Below, in pieces: positions 1 through 7,141 of a stretch of 64,000 nucleotides of DNA. The stretch is from Cytobacillus firmus (lineage in GTDB: Bacteria; Bacillota; Bacilli; Bacillales; Cytobacillaceae). Location of the stretch: assembly GCF_023657595.1 (NCBI RefSeq), contig NZ_CP098323.1, positions 1,636,001 through 1,700,000 of the forward strand, read 5' to 3'. The notes under the pieces are model-generated. The model worked only from the letters and a program-made list of their open reading frames with translations, did not search any database and was not told the DNA's origin. A program made the translations under genes and the position numbers. The first letter of the stretch is position 1, and every line of letters starts with the position of its first letter.

Positions 1-243
1 TCTAAAACTTACGGCGATTTGGCGGACCGGCTTGAAGCTGCGGAGGTCTCATATGAGGCTGCGGGGGAAAACATAGCTGCAAATTATACAGATGCTCCCG
101 CTGTTGTTGAAGGATGGCTTAACAGCAAAGGCCATCGGGATAGTCTGCTGAAAGAAGAGTTTACCCATCTTGGAGTTGGAGTTTATAAAAAGCATTATAC
201 GCAAAATTTCATAAAAAAAGCTGATGGAGAAGGTAAAAAGTGA
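1..243 (+). CDS. ylbC: CAP/SCP-domain protein, C-terminal part (YlbC-like)
   Basis: The reading frame is open from the first base, so the gene starts upstream; only the last 80 residues are seen. They hold the end of a CAP (cysteine-rich secretory/SCP/PR1) domain: AGENIA, then the VEGWLNSKGHRDSLL segment, then the typical HLGVGV strand. The family is usually secreted and its substrate is unknown. In B. subtilis ylbC lies just before ylbD, as here, so the assignment rests on both domain and position. It ends in a Lys-rich tail and is followed at once by a hairpin terminator. Confidence 0.8.
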   Translation, partial: SKTYGDLADRLEAAEVSYEAAGENIAANYTDAPAVVEGWLNSKGHRDSLLKEEFTHLGVGVYKKHYTQNFIKKADGEGKK

Positions 244-270
244 AAAGAGCCTATATTAAGGCTCTTTTTT
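243..270 (+). terminator. Bidirectional terminator
   Basis: Inverted repeat AAAAGAGCC / GGCTCTTTT with a 6-7 base loop and runs of A before and T after. It lies between the convergent CAP-domain gene and the minus-strand membrane-protein gene and can serve both. Confidence 0.75.
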
Positions 271-630
271 ACTATTAGCAATCTGAATTCGGCCAACCTG
301 AAAATAGTCATCCTTCCAATTTCCATACAAGTGGACAGAATCACCGATCTTGACAGAAGGAATTGAAGCATTAGTCATTAAAGGAGTAATTTTTTTTATA
401 TTTGAATGCTTGAGGCCCTTTGTTCGGACGGTCAGTTCAAGAACATGTACATAGCGGCTGTAATTATAGCGCTGCCTGCTCTCGCTAAGATGGATGACTT
501 CGCCTGAAATAATGGCTTCCTCGGGAACATCTGCAAGGCTCGCCCACTTCTCATGACCTTCCCGCATTTCCTTTTTTGTCAGCCAATAAAAATAAAGGCA
601 AATAATTGGAATAACGATAGCGGTGACCAT
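256..630 (-). CDS. Small membrane-anchored protein, unknown function
   Basis: 124 residues. An N-terminal hydrophobic helix (about residues 3-17) is followed by charged residues and a soluble beta-rich part. I do not recognise the family. The C-terminal half (SVKIGDSVHLYGNWKDDYFQVGRI) reads like a small OB-type or SH3-like barrel, which is inference only. The start ATG has GGTGGGAAG directly upstream. It sits 14 bases after the thioesterase gene on the same strand, so the two are probably co-transcribed. Confidence 0.6.
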   Translation of the reverse strand: MVTAIVIPIICLYFYWLTKKEMREGHEKWASLADVPEEAIISGEVIHLSESRQRYNYSRYVHVLELTVRTKGLKHSNIKKITPLMTNASIPSVKIGDSVHLYGNWKDDYFQVGRIQIANSKKEP

Positions 631-644
631 CTTCCCACCTGCCT

Positions 645-1142
645 TTAATTATTTACATTTTTCTTTTCGATGATAAAAAAGCTGCCTGTTGCCTGTGCAA
701 TTTTTCTTCCATCAGAACGGAGTACATCTGCAGATAATACCATGCTTTTTGTTCCCTTATGGTCAATTGTCGCTTTGCATGTTACGTATTCCCCTTTGCC
801 GACTGCAAGATAATGAATATTCAACTGTGTCGTAACAGCACCAAAACCCTCAGGAAGCAGCGAAGCCGCAAGTGTTCCCATTGCAGAATCAATAATTGTA
901 GCGGTTATTCCCCCATGGAGAATTCCTAGCGGATTATTGACGATCTTACTTAAAGGAACTGTCAGTATGCATTCCTCTTCAGTTATGTGCCGTTCCATAT
1001 GGAGCAGTCCGCCAATATAAGAGCTGTTTTTGCCGGTTTGTTTTTTATGAAAACCTAAAAGCAGGGATTCTAAAGCGGTTAATTCTTCGTCAGTCGCATT
1101 CCTGGTGCACTGATCAAATAATTCCATAAGATCTCGATTCAT
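645..1142 (-). CDS. PaaI-type hotdog-fold thioesterase
   Basis: 165 residues with the hotdog thioesterase core: NPLGILHGGITATIIDSAMGTLA carries the HGG signature and the following Asp, typical of PaaI/YbgC-like acyl-CoA thioesterases. Such enzymes hydrolyse acyl- or aryl-acyl-CoA thioesters in the cytosol; the substrate cannot be read from sequence. AAAGGTGA precedes the ATG. It is first of a two-gene minus-strand unit with the small membrane protein. This pair is not in the B. subtilis ylbC-ylbD interval as I recall it, so it looks like an insertion into the conserved order. Confidence 0.8.
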   Translation of the reverse strand: MNRDLMELFDQCTRNATDEELTALESLLLGFHKKQTGKNSSYIGGLLHMERHITEEECILTVPLSKIVNNPLGILHGGITATIIDSAMGTLAASLLPEGFGAVTTQLNIHYLAVGKGEYVTCKATIDHKGTKSMVLSADVLRSDGRKIAQATGSFFIIEKKNVNN

Positions 1143-1240
1143 TATTATTCACCTTTCAATATGTTTCTGCATTCATATATTACCATTAATGGCTGAATTT
1201 TTGAATTTTAATGGACCAATTAAAGCAGACATAAATATTC

Positions 1241-1267
1241 ACCTTTTTCATTCATATTCATATGGTA
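1241..1267 (+). promoter_or_regulatory. Candidate sigma-K promoter for ylbD-ylbE
   Basis: AC at 1241-1242, 16 bases, then CATATGGTA at 1259-1267, which fits the sigma-K pattern AC-N16/17-CATAnnnTA. It lies 35 bases before ylbD, a putative coat-protein gene, so mother-cell expression is plausible. The pattern is short and could occur by chance in AT-rich DNA. Confidence 0.4.
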
Positions 1268-1302
1268 TTATAGGCATTTGCATTAGAACGAGGTGATATT
1301 TC

Positions 1303-1710
1303 ATGTCCAAAACGAAGCTTCATCCCTCTGTTGAAAAGTTTAAAGAGTTTGTTAAACAGAATCCCCGGGTCATCAAAGAAGTCAGGGATAGAAATGCAAC
1401 GTGGCAAGAATTATATGAGGATTGGTATTTGCTTGGGGAAGAAGATTCAAGGTGGGATTCCTATAGAGAAAACAAAGATAATACACAAAATACAGAAGAG
1501 AAAAAAAGTGACTGGATGGGCAGCATTATGGGGACCCTTAAGCAAATGGATGCGAATCAAATGCAGGGTTACATCACTAATCTCAGCCAGGCACTTTCAG
1601 CTGTGCAAGGGGTTATTTCGCAATTCCAGGGCGGCGGCCAGAAACCATCAGGAGGCTCAAAGCCAAGTATGACTAAACCAAGCAGCCCTTTTACATTTAA
1701 AAAGGATTAA
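1303..1710 (+). CDS. ylbD: YlbD family putative spore coat protein
   Basis: 135 residues. The N-terminal half is charged and helical (LHPSVEKFKEFVKQNPRVIKEVRD, then WQELYEDWYLLGEED). The middle (SDWMGSIMGTLKQMDANQMQGYITNLSQALSAVQGVISQFQ) is amphipathic, and the tail is Gly/Pro/Ser/Lys rich. This is the YlbD profile, a protein described as a spore-coat component in Bacillus; no enzymatic motif is present. GAGGTGA precedes the ATG by six bases. ylbE follows after 12 bases, so the two form an operon. A sigma-K-like promoter is upstream. Confidence 0.85.
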   Translation: MSKTKLHPSVEKFKEFVKQNPRVIKEVRDRNATWQELYEDWYLLGEEDSRWDSYRENKDNTQNTEEKKSDWMGSIMGTLKQMDANQMQGYITNLSQALSAVQGVISQFQGGGQKPSGGSKPSMTKPSSPFTFKKD

Positions 1711-1722
1711 GGGGTCAATCAA

Positions 1723-1965
1723 ATGAGAAAAGATATCGTCGAGTATCTTGAACAAAAGCAGGATCTTAGGCAATTTATCCGTGAGCAGCCTTATTGGTAT
1801 AGAAAACTGAGCAGAAATCCAAACGAAATTCAATCTCTGGAAGTGGCCGCACTGCACTATTATAAAAAAACTATCCCCCATCAGGTTGAAAAATTCACGA
1901 ATGGAGTGCAAATGGCCTCCATGATGATGAGCATGTTTCAGGCCATGAATTCTCAATCCAATTAG
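1723..1965 (+). CDS. ylbE: YlbE-like protein
   Basis: 80 residues, matching the small YlbE family by composition and by its place after ylbD. RQFIREQPYWYRKLSRNPNE is the recognisable core. It is helical, has no signal peptide, and ends in a Met-rich segment (MASMMMSMFQAM). Function is unknown; linkage to ylbD suggests a late sporulation role. It is followed by a strong hairpin terminator. Confidence 0.8.
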   Translation: MRKDIVEYLEQKQDLRQFIREQPYWYRKLSRNPNEIQSLEVAALHYYKKTIPHQVEKFTNGVQMASMMMSMFQAMNSQSN

Positions 1966-1998
1966 AAAGCTTTCTCGCACACGAGAGAGCTTTTTATT
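1966..1998 (+). terminator. Terminator after ylbE
   Basis: Stem AAAGCTTTCTCG / CGAGAGAGCTTT (one T-G wobble) around a 4-base loop, followed by TTTTTATTT. Confidence 0.8.
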
Positions 1999-2000
1999 TG

Positions 2001-2158
2001 TTATCGCAGTCTAACGGGCAGTAAGACTCCCACTTCAAGACTCAGAGGAATCAAAGGAGGATAAGCGGGGGTCAAACTGCCCGTAAAGGCCCGATTGGTT
2101 CAACTAACAATCAGTGGGGGATAAGGAAAACCCCCACTGATTGAAGTTTCACTTTATA
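2001..2158 (+). repeat. Dispersed structured repeat A, copy 1
   Basis: About 158 bp, beginning TTATCGCAGTCTAACGGGCAG and ending TTGAAGTTTCACTTTATA. Three further copies lie at 16969, 28596 and 42594, all in the same orientation. It can fold into a long left hairpin (ACGGGCAGTAAGAC pairing with the GGTCAAACTGCCCGT segment) and a right hairpin (CAATCAGTGGGGG / CCCCCACTGATTG). No coding potential is seen. It sits between the ylbE terminator and the lipoprotein gene. Confidence 0.9.
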
Positions 2159-2234
2159 GAGTAAAAATAAGCAGCCGGGCAAACACTAACTTTATTAGAG
2201 CGTTACGGAAGACATCCTAAAGGAGTGTAAAATA

Positions 2235-2666
2235 ATGAAAAGGCAAAAATACATTTTTATATTGCTGGTAATATTTGTTCTTGCAGCGTGCCAGAAAGAT
2301 ATTCCTGAGCCCGAAACAAAAGCGGAAGCCAATTTTCCGGTGAATGCAGTTAAAGCAGAACAGCTATTGCAAGTTTCGGGTCTGGAAAGTTCTGCCAGGG
2401 ATCCGTTTTTTGTAAGACATCAAACAAAAGGAAAAGATGTCTTTGTTGAATGTATTGTGCAGGATGTGTCCTTTAGAAAGCAGAGCAGTAAAGAAAAAGG
2501 AAAAATTATCCTGTATATTAACGGAAAGAAGAAGGATGAAATCCATTCAGCTGCTTTTATTATCAAAGGGCTTCCTTCAGGAAAACATCGAATCGGACTG
2601 GAACTTGTTAAAGGCAACAGTGCTGAAGCCTCTTTGAAAAAAGATTTTCTTGTGGTGATCCCTTAG
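2235..2666 (+). CDS. Putative lipoprotein
   Basis: 143 residues. A type II signal peptide is clear: MKRQKYIFILLVIFVLAAC, with lipobox LAAC and Cys19 as the acylated residue. The mature part starts with an acidic linker and then a beta-rich domain (KGKIILYINGKKKDEIHSAAFIIKGLPSGKHRIGLELVKG) resembling an Ig-like fold; this fold is inference. Function is unknown. It lies between ylbE and ylbF, where B. subtilis has no equivalent that I recall. AAAGGAG precedes the ATG. Confidence 0.75.
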   Translation: MKRQKYIFILLVIFVLAACQKDIPEPETKAEANFPVNAVKAEQLLQVSGLESSARDPFFVRHQTKGKDVFVECIVQDVSFRKQSSKEKGKIILYINGKKKDEIHSAAFIIKGLPSGKHRIGLELVKGNSAEASLKKDFLVVIP

Positions 2667-2725
2667 TCTACTTGCTTTAGCTTTAAACCGTTTCATGATA
2701 AAATAAGAAACGGAGGTGGGCTATT

Positions 2726-3163
2726 TTGCTTGCTACATTAGAAAGAATGGCTATTTTGGACAAAGCTGACGAACTTGCAGCGATGATTATAGAATCTGAG
2801 GAAGCGGAACATTACCGCAAAAGTTTATATAAATTAAAGAACAGCCGGGAAACTCAAAGGAAGATACAGGATTTTATCAAAATGAAAGAACTGTATGAAG
2901 AAGTTCAGCGATTTGGCAAATATCATCCAGAGTATAAGAGGGTGATGATGTCTATTAGAGAGCTGAAGCGCGACATGGACATGGATATCCATGTGGCGGA
3001 ATTCAGAAGAGCAGAGACCGGCCTGCAAACCCTCTTGGATGAGGTAAGCATGCTGATAGGACGTTCTGTATCCGAACACATTAAAGTTCCCACCGGCAAT
3101 CCTTTCTTTGAATCAAGCTGCGGAGGAGGCTGTGGTTCTGGAGGCAGCTGTGGCTGTTCTTAG
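2726..3163 (+). CDS. ricF: YlbF/RicF, Fe-S regulatory iron-sulfur complex subunit
   Basis: 145 residues matching YlbF (RicF) along its length. The start is TTG with CGGAGGTGGG upstream. The body is helical (QDFIKMKELYEEVQRFGKYHPEYK is the family signature), and VSEHIKVPTGNPFFE leads into a Cys/Gly-rich tail with C132, C136, C142 and C144. In B. subtilis RicF joins RicA (YmcA) and RicT (YaaT) in a complex that binds [4Fe-4S] clusters and promotes RNase Y mRNA processing, affecting competence, biofilm and sporulation. The Cys tail visible here fits cluster ligation. Confidence 0.92.
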   Translation: MLATLERMAILDKADELAAMIIESEEAEHYRKSLYKLKNSRETQRKIQDFIKMKELYEEVQRFGKYHPEYKRVMMSIRELKRDMDMDIHVAEFRRAETGLQTLLDEVSMLIGRSVSEHIKVPTGNPFFESSCGGGCGSGGSCGCS

Positions 3164-3199
3164 ACAAGAGTAAGTACTCTGTTCCGAGGCATCGTTTAT

Positions 3200-3229
3200 A
3201 AAACCAGCTAATGCTGGTTTTTTCTTTTT
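3200..3229 (+). terminator. Terminator after ricF
   Basis: AAACCAGC TAAT GCTGGTTT followed by TTTCTTTTT. Confidence 0.8.
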
Positions 3230-3323
3230 AAATAAATTATGCAGTTTGAACCTTCCCATTGAAAACAGTTATTTTTCTATGCTAGACTAAATAAAACAAA
3301 CGATCACTGAAGGGGAAAACTAT

Positions 3324-3599
3324 ATGCTTGGTCAAAGGCAAGGTATAATCGTATGGCTTTATTCTTTAAAGCAGGCAAAAATGTTAAGAAGATTTGGAAA
3401 TGTTCATTATGTTTCAAAACGGCTCAAATATGTAGTGCTATACTGTGATCTTGCAGATACGGAAACAATTATGGAGAAGATAAATTCATATTCTTTTGTT
3501 AAAAAAGTTGAACCATCCTATAAGCCGTTCCTTAAAACGGAATTTGAAAATTCCAAACCGGACAAGGCTAAAGAATATGATTATAAGATGGGAATATAA
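3324..3599 (+). CDS. ylbG: YlbG, DUF2129/UPF0298 family
   Basis: 91 residues. The family core is visible: [38 protein letters not shown], then a short C-terminal charged tail. It is a small cytosolic protein of unknown function, conserved beside ylbF in Bacillaceae. AAGGGGA precedes the ATG. The stop codon abuts a bidirectional terminator shared with the convergent gene downstream. Confidence 0.88.
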   Translation: MLGQRQGIIVWLYSLKQAKMLRRFGNVHYVSKRLKYVVLYCDLADTETIMEKINSYSFVKKVEPSYKPFLKTEFENSKPDKAKEYDYKMGI

Positions 3600-3630
3600 A
3601 AAGGCGTGAGCAAAAGCTCATGCCTTTTTA
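3598..3630 (+). terminator. Bidirectional terminator
   Basis: AAAAAGGCGTGAGC AAAA GCTCATGCCTTTTT, symmetrical A and T tracts, between convergent ylbG and the minus-strand gene. Confidence 0.85.
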
Positions 3631-3636
3631 TCTCAT

Positions 3637-4026
3637 CTAATGCAAAGGTGCAATAAAATGATTAAGCCTTAGAATTCCAATCAAATATTGATAATATAAT
3701 TCCTTTTCATTAAAAATAGCAGAAGGCTTTACTGTCAGCTGAATAATTTCTTTATTCATTTCTTTCGCAGCGTCCTCGAATAAATCATACCTTTTATTTG
3801 GCACTGACTTTGGATTCGGAATCCCTTCACGGCAAATATATAACGGCTGAAATTCTCCCGGGTCTGTCGGCTTTAATATGACTGCCAGGGATGTCATTTC
3901 TCTATTATTGATGCTCGTATGGAAAGCGGCCATGTGGGACAATCGATGCTTGTTCGCCCGCGCAATTTCAATTAATTCATAAATATCTGAGTATCCCTCG
4001 CCAATTTCTATAAAACGCTGTATCAA
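3637..4026 (-). CDS. DUF7147-like conserved protein, unknown function
   Basis: Start chosen as TTG at 4026: AAGGAGG lies eight bases upstream on the minus strand, whereas an upstream in-frame ATG at 4059 has no such site. This gives 129 residues beginning MIQRFIEIGEGYSDIYELIEIARANKHR. I recall this family being listed as DUF7147, earlier mislabelled methylthioribose kinase; no kinase motif is visible. No signal peptide or membrane helix is seen. It is monocistronic and convergent with ylbG. Confidence 0.65.
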   Translation of the reverse strand: MIQRFIEIGEGYSDIYELIEIARANKHRLSHMAAFHTSINNREMTSLAVILKPTDPGEFQPLYICREGIPNPKSVPNKRYDLFEDAAKEMNKEIIQLTVKPSAIFNEKELYYQYLIGILRLNHFIAPLH

Positions 4027-4211
4027 AATTAGAACCTCCTTAAAACTCATAGCATTCACTTATTAAATGATTTTTGTCCATCCATACTTTATCATTTTCA
4101 GCATAAAAATAGAATGGAAAAAAATCATAAAATTTATAAAAATTAATGTGACTGATGACCTTCCCTTTGGTATTGTTAGGTTAAAAGAAAAATGACTAAG
4201 AGGGCATAGCA

Positions 4212-5615
4212 ATGTGGAAGGCATCTTTATTTATTTTTTTAATTTTGTCTGGAATTATTTCAGGTATGGTGCTGTGGCAGTGGCAGGCTTATTCTGAGCA
4301 TGCGATTGCCAAGAAGAGTTCCCGGGCGATTACACAGGAAATCATAGTTGAAACGCATCCGAAAGAGCTAAAAATCACTCAAAAGTTAAACGGACTTGTT
4401 GCCCGAAAAGGATATAGGCTTGATATCCCTGACACCCTATTTAAATGGAATTGCAAAACTGGAACCGGAAAAGCCTGTGATTCAGCAGACGAAAGTCATT
4501 ATACATTTTTTTCTGCTGATGATCAGATGATATTTGAGTATACTGTACCGATAAATGAAAAGAAGAAAGCATTCTTGTTAACGGATTGGTTTGTTAAAAT
4601 CCCCGGAATAAAGGCTGAAGGCTTGTCCATATCAATTTCGGATTCTTTCAAAAGAGAGGGATCCTGGGCTGCGGGAATCAAGCTAAAAGCCCAAAAGAAA
4701 TTAGATCATATCGATTATTATTATTTCGAGGGCTATGGAAATGTTACATCACTTTACTGGCAAGCGGAACCGCTTTTGAAGACAGCTATAAACAACACAG
4801 ATGCATACACAGCAGGTATTCGGGCAGCCAGCTTGGATTTTAAAAAACTGAATGACATCGGGAATGTTCCATTTATGTCGATTATCCTTACCGATCGCTA
4901 TCCTGAATATATGGATGAAAATATCCTGATTGCACCTCCACACATTAAAGTTGGCGAGCTGGAAAAAAAGCTTATAGCTTTGCAGTTTAAGAGAAAATTT
5001 GCAGATGGCTATCCTGACTGGATTATTGATGCATTCGCAGCAGGATTATTGGATTTAAAACCCGGCTCAACGAAAGGAAGAATAGCCCTGAAGGAATTGC
5101 AGGGAGAGTTGACCGAAGATGAACTAAAAAATTATCTTATTAATGTATTCCAGGCGGATTCTCTGGATGCAGAAAAGCTGGACAAGCTTTTAGGCAATGC
5201 TAAAGGTCTTCACACACAATTTTTCACGATGAATATCAATAACGAAGCACCGCTTGCCCCGCTGTATTTTCAGGAAGAAAAAAACTTATGGGTATCTGGT
5301 GCTGAGAAGGCGAGCATAAATTTAGTATATAGGGATGGGAAGATCTTTCTGCCATTTACAGCCGCGATGCAGGCATTAGGATATGAAGTCAAGGTCCTTT
5401 CCGGTGAGGAAACGCTGCTTGTGTCAAAAGGGAAGAACAGTTATCGGTTTTATTTGAATAAAAATGTTTTTATCTATAATGAAGAAGATTATGGATTGCT
5501 TATGAATCCATTAACCAGGCAAAACGGAACTGTATGGATGGAAATCCAATGGTTTAAAGCACTTTTCGGAGTGACTGCTGAAGAAAGAGAAGGCGGGATT
5601 CACCTGACGCCCTAA
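4212..5615 (+). CDS. Membrane-anchored stalk-domain (copper amine oxidase N-like) protein
   Basis: 467 residues. An uncleaved or signal-type hydrophobic segment spans residues 5-25 (SLFIFLILSGIISGMVLWQW). A long extracellular beta-rich region of unknown fold follows. The last 90 residues resemble the copper amine oxidase N-terminal-like (stalk) domain: VYRDGKIFLPFTAAMQALGYEV, then WMEIQWFKALFG. That domain is a common cell-surface module in Firmicutes without copper chemistry. A Cys pair in CKTGTGKAC may form a disulfide. GAGGG precedes the ATG. Function is unknown; a cell-envelope role is inferred. Confidence 0.7.
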   Translation: MWKASLFIFLILSGIISGMVLWQWQAYSEHAIAKKSSRAITQEIIVETHPKELKITQKLNGLVARKGYRLDIPDTLFKWNCKTGTGKACDSADESHYTFFSADDQMIFEYTVPINEKKKAFLLTDWFVKIPGIKAEGLSISISDSFKREGSWAAGIKLKAQKKLDHIDYYYFEGYGNVTSLYWQAEPLLKTAINNTDAYTAGIRAASLDFKKLNDIGNVPFMSIILTDRYPEYMDENILIAPPHIKVGELEKKLIALQFKRKFADGYPDWIIDAFAAGLLDLKPGSTKGRIALKELQGELTEDELKNYLINVFQADSLDAEKLDKLLGNAKGLHTQFFTMNINNEAPLAPLYFQEEKNLWVSGAEKASINLVYRDGKIFLPFTAAMQALGYEVKVLSGEETLLVSKGKNSYRFYLNKNVFIYNEEDYGLLMNPLTRQNGTVWMEIQWFKALFGVTAEEREGGIHLTP

Positions 5616-5631
5616 CAGTACCTTAATAAAT

Positions 5632-5760
5632 ACAAAATAAAAAGCCCTGCAGTTAACTGCAGGGTCCTTCTATATCCTTTTCAGGATAGAAGGCAAAGGG
5701 AGAGGAGAAACCGGAGGAAGAACTTATGGGGAAACGTAAGTCTTCTCCGCGGTTGGCAAC
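5632..5760 (-). ncRNA. Putative small RNA (BsrF-like position), minus strand
   Basis: The 354-base gap 5616-5969 holds no gene but has three ordered hairpins on the minus strand. First, GGAGAAGACTTA pairs with TAAGTTCTTCCTCC around a loop containing TTTCCCC. Next comes a C-rich single-stranded stretch (TTTCTCCTCTCCC), then CCTTCTATCC / GGATATAGAAGG. Last is CCCTGCAGTTAACTGCAGGG followed by CTTTTTATTTTG, a Rho-independent terminator for the minus strand only. C-rich loops complementary to Shine-Dalgarno sequences are typical of base-pairing sRNAs. From memory, B. subtilis encodes the CodY-activated sRNA BsrF between ylbG and ylbH (rsmD), the same interval. The promoter was not identified, and the 5' end is approximate. 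Confidence 0.5.
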
Positions 5761-5969
5761 AACATCCTTGAATAGATGCTGTTAATTACATTATTTCCAC
5801 AATCCTCATGGATATACACATCCTGCTATATTTTTTTCCAGCGGATGATTTCGCTTACAAATTGCCGATTGGCTACAAATTGTAAGATATGGTAGGATAG
5901 GATAGAAAAAAACAGTTTTCCATTTCGACAGTGTGGAAAATTGAAATATTGCAGGTTAGTGGTGATCGT

Positions 5970-6524
5970 ATGCGAGTGGTATCGGGAACTAGAAAAGGAA
6001 AGATATTAAAAGCTGTTCCGGGCAGCTCAACCCGTCCGACTACTGATAAAGTAAAAGAAGCTATTTTTAATATAATTGGGCCTTATTTTGAAGGTGGCCA
6101 AGGGCTTGATCTATTTGCAGGCAGCGGCGGCCTTGGCATTGAAGCTCTGAGCAGAGGAGCAGAGAAGGTCATTTTTGTGGATAGGGACGGAAAGGCCATT
6201 CAGACCATCCATGAAAATATTCGGAATTGCGATTTTGAAGAAAAGGCGGAAATATATCGAAATGATGCGGATCGTGCACTCAAGGCAATTTTAAAAAGAG
6301 ATCTGGCTTTTGATTATATATTTCTCGATCCGCCATACCGCAAGCAGCAGCTGCTTAAGCTTCTCAATGTAATTGATGAGAATAATCTGCTTTCGGATCA
6401 GGGAACGATTCTATGCGAACATGGATCAGATGTGGAGCTCCCTGAAACTGTTGGAAGACTAGTTCAGCAGAAACATGAGAGTTATGGGATAATTTCAATT
6501 TCTATTTACAGCTGGGCTGAATAA
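5970..6524 (+). CDS. rsmD: 16S rRNA (guanine966-N2)-methyltransferase RsmD
   Basis: 184 residues from the ATG at 5970 (MRVVSGTRKGKILK), which matches the family start; an in-frame GTG at 5931 adds 13 unrelated residues. SAM-binding motif DLFAGSGGLGIEALSRGA and catalytic DPPY (YIFLDPPYRKQ) are present. The family methylates N2 of G966 (E. coli numbering) in 16S rRNA during 30S assembly. It is followed after 59 bases by coaD, the usual rsmD-coaD pair (ylbH-ylbI). Confidence 0.93.
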   Translation: MRVVSGTRKGKILKAVPGSSTRPTTDKVKEAIFNIIGPYFEGGQGLDLFAGSGGLGIEALSRGAEKVIFVDRDGKAIQTIHENIRNCDFEEKAEIYRNDADRALKAILKRDLAFDYIFLDPPYRKQQLLKLLNVIDENNLLSDQGTILCEHGSDVELPETVGRLVQQKHESYGIISISIYSWAE

Positions 6525-6562
6525 TACATACTGGGAATGCTAATGGAAAATATACATAATAA

Positions 6563-7063
<501 letters not shown>

Positions 7064-7108
7064 TTAATCAGCGGAGATGTCTTACCTGCTGATTGTATGG
7101 GGTTTAAC

Positions 7109-7140
7109 AAAACGGGTGCCTGATAGGTACCCGTTTTGCT
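7109..7140 (+). terminator. Bidirectional terminator between coaD and ylbJ
   Basis: AAAACGGGTGCC TGATA GGTACCCGTTTT, one G-T wobble, flanked by A and T runs. Confidence 0.8.
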
Positions 7141-7141
7141 G

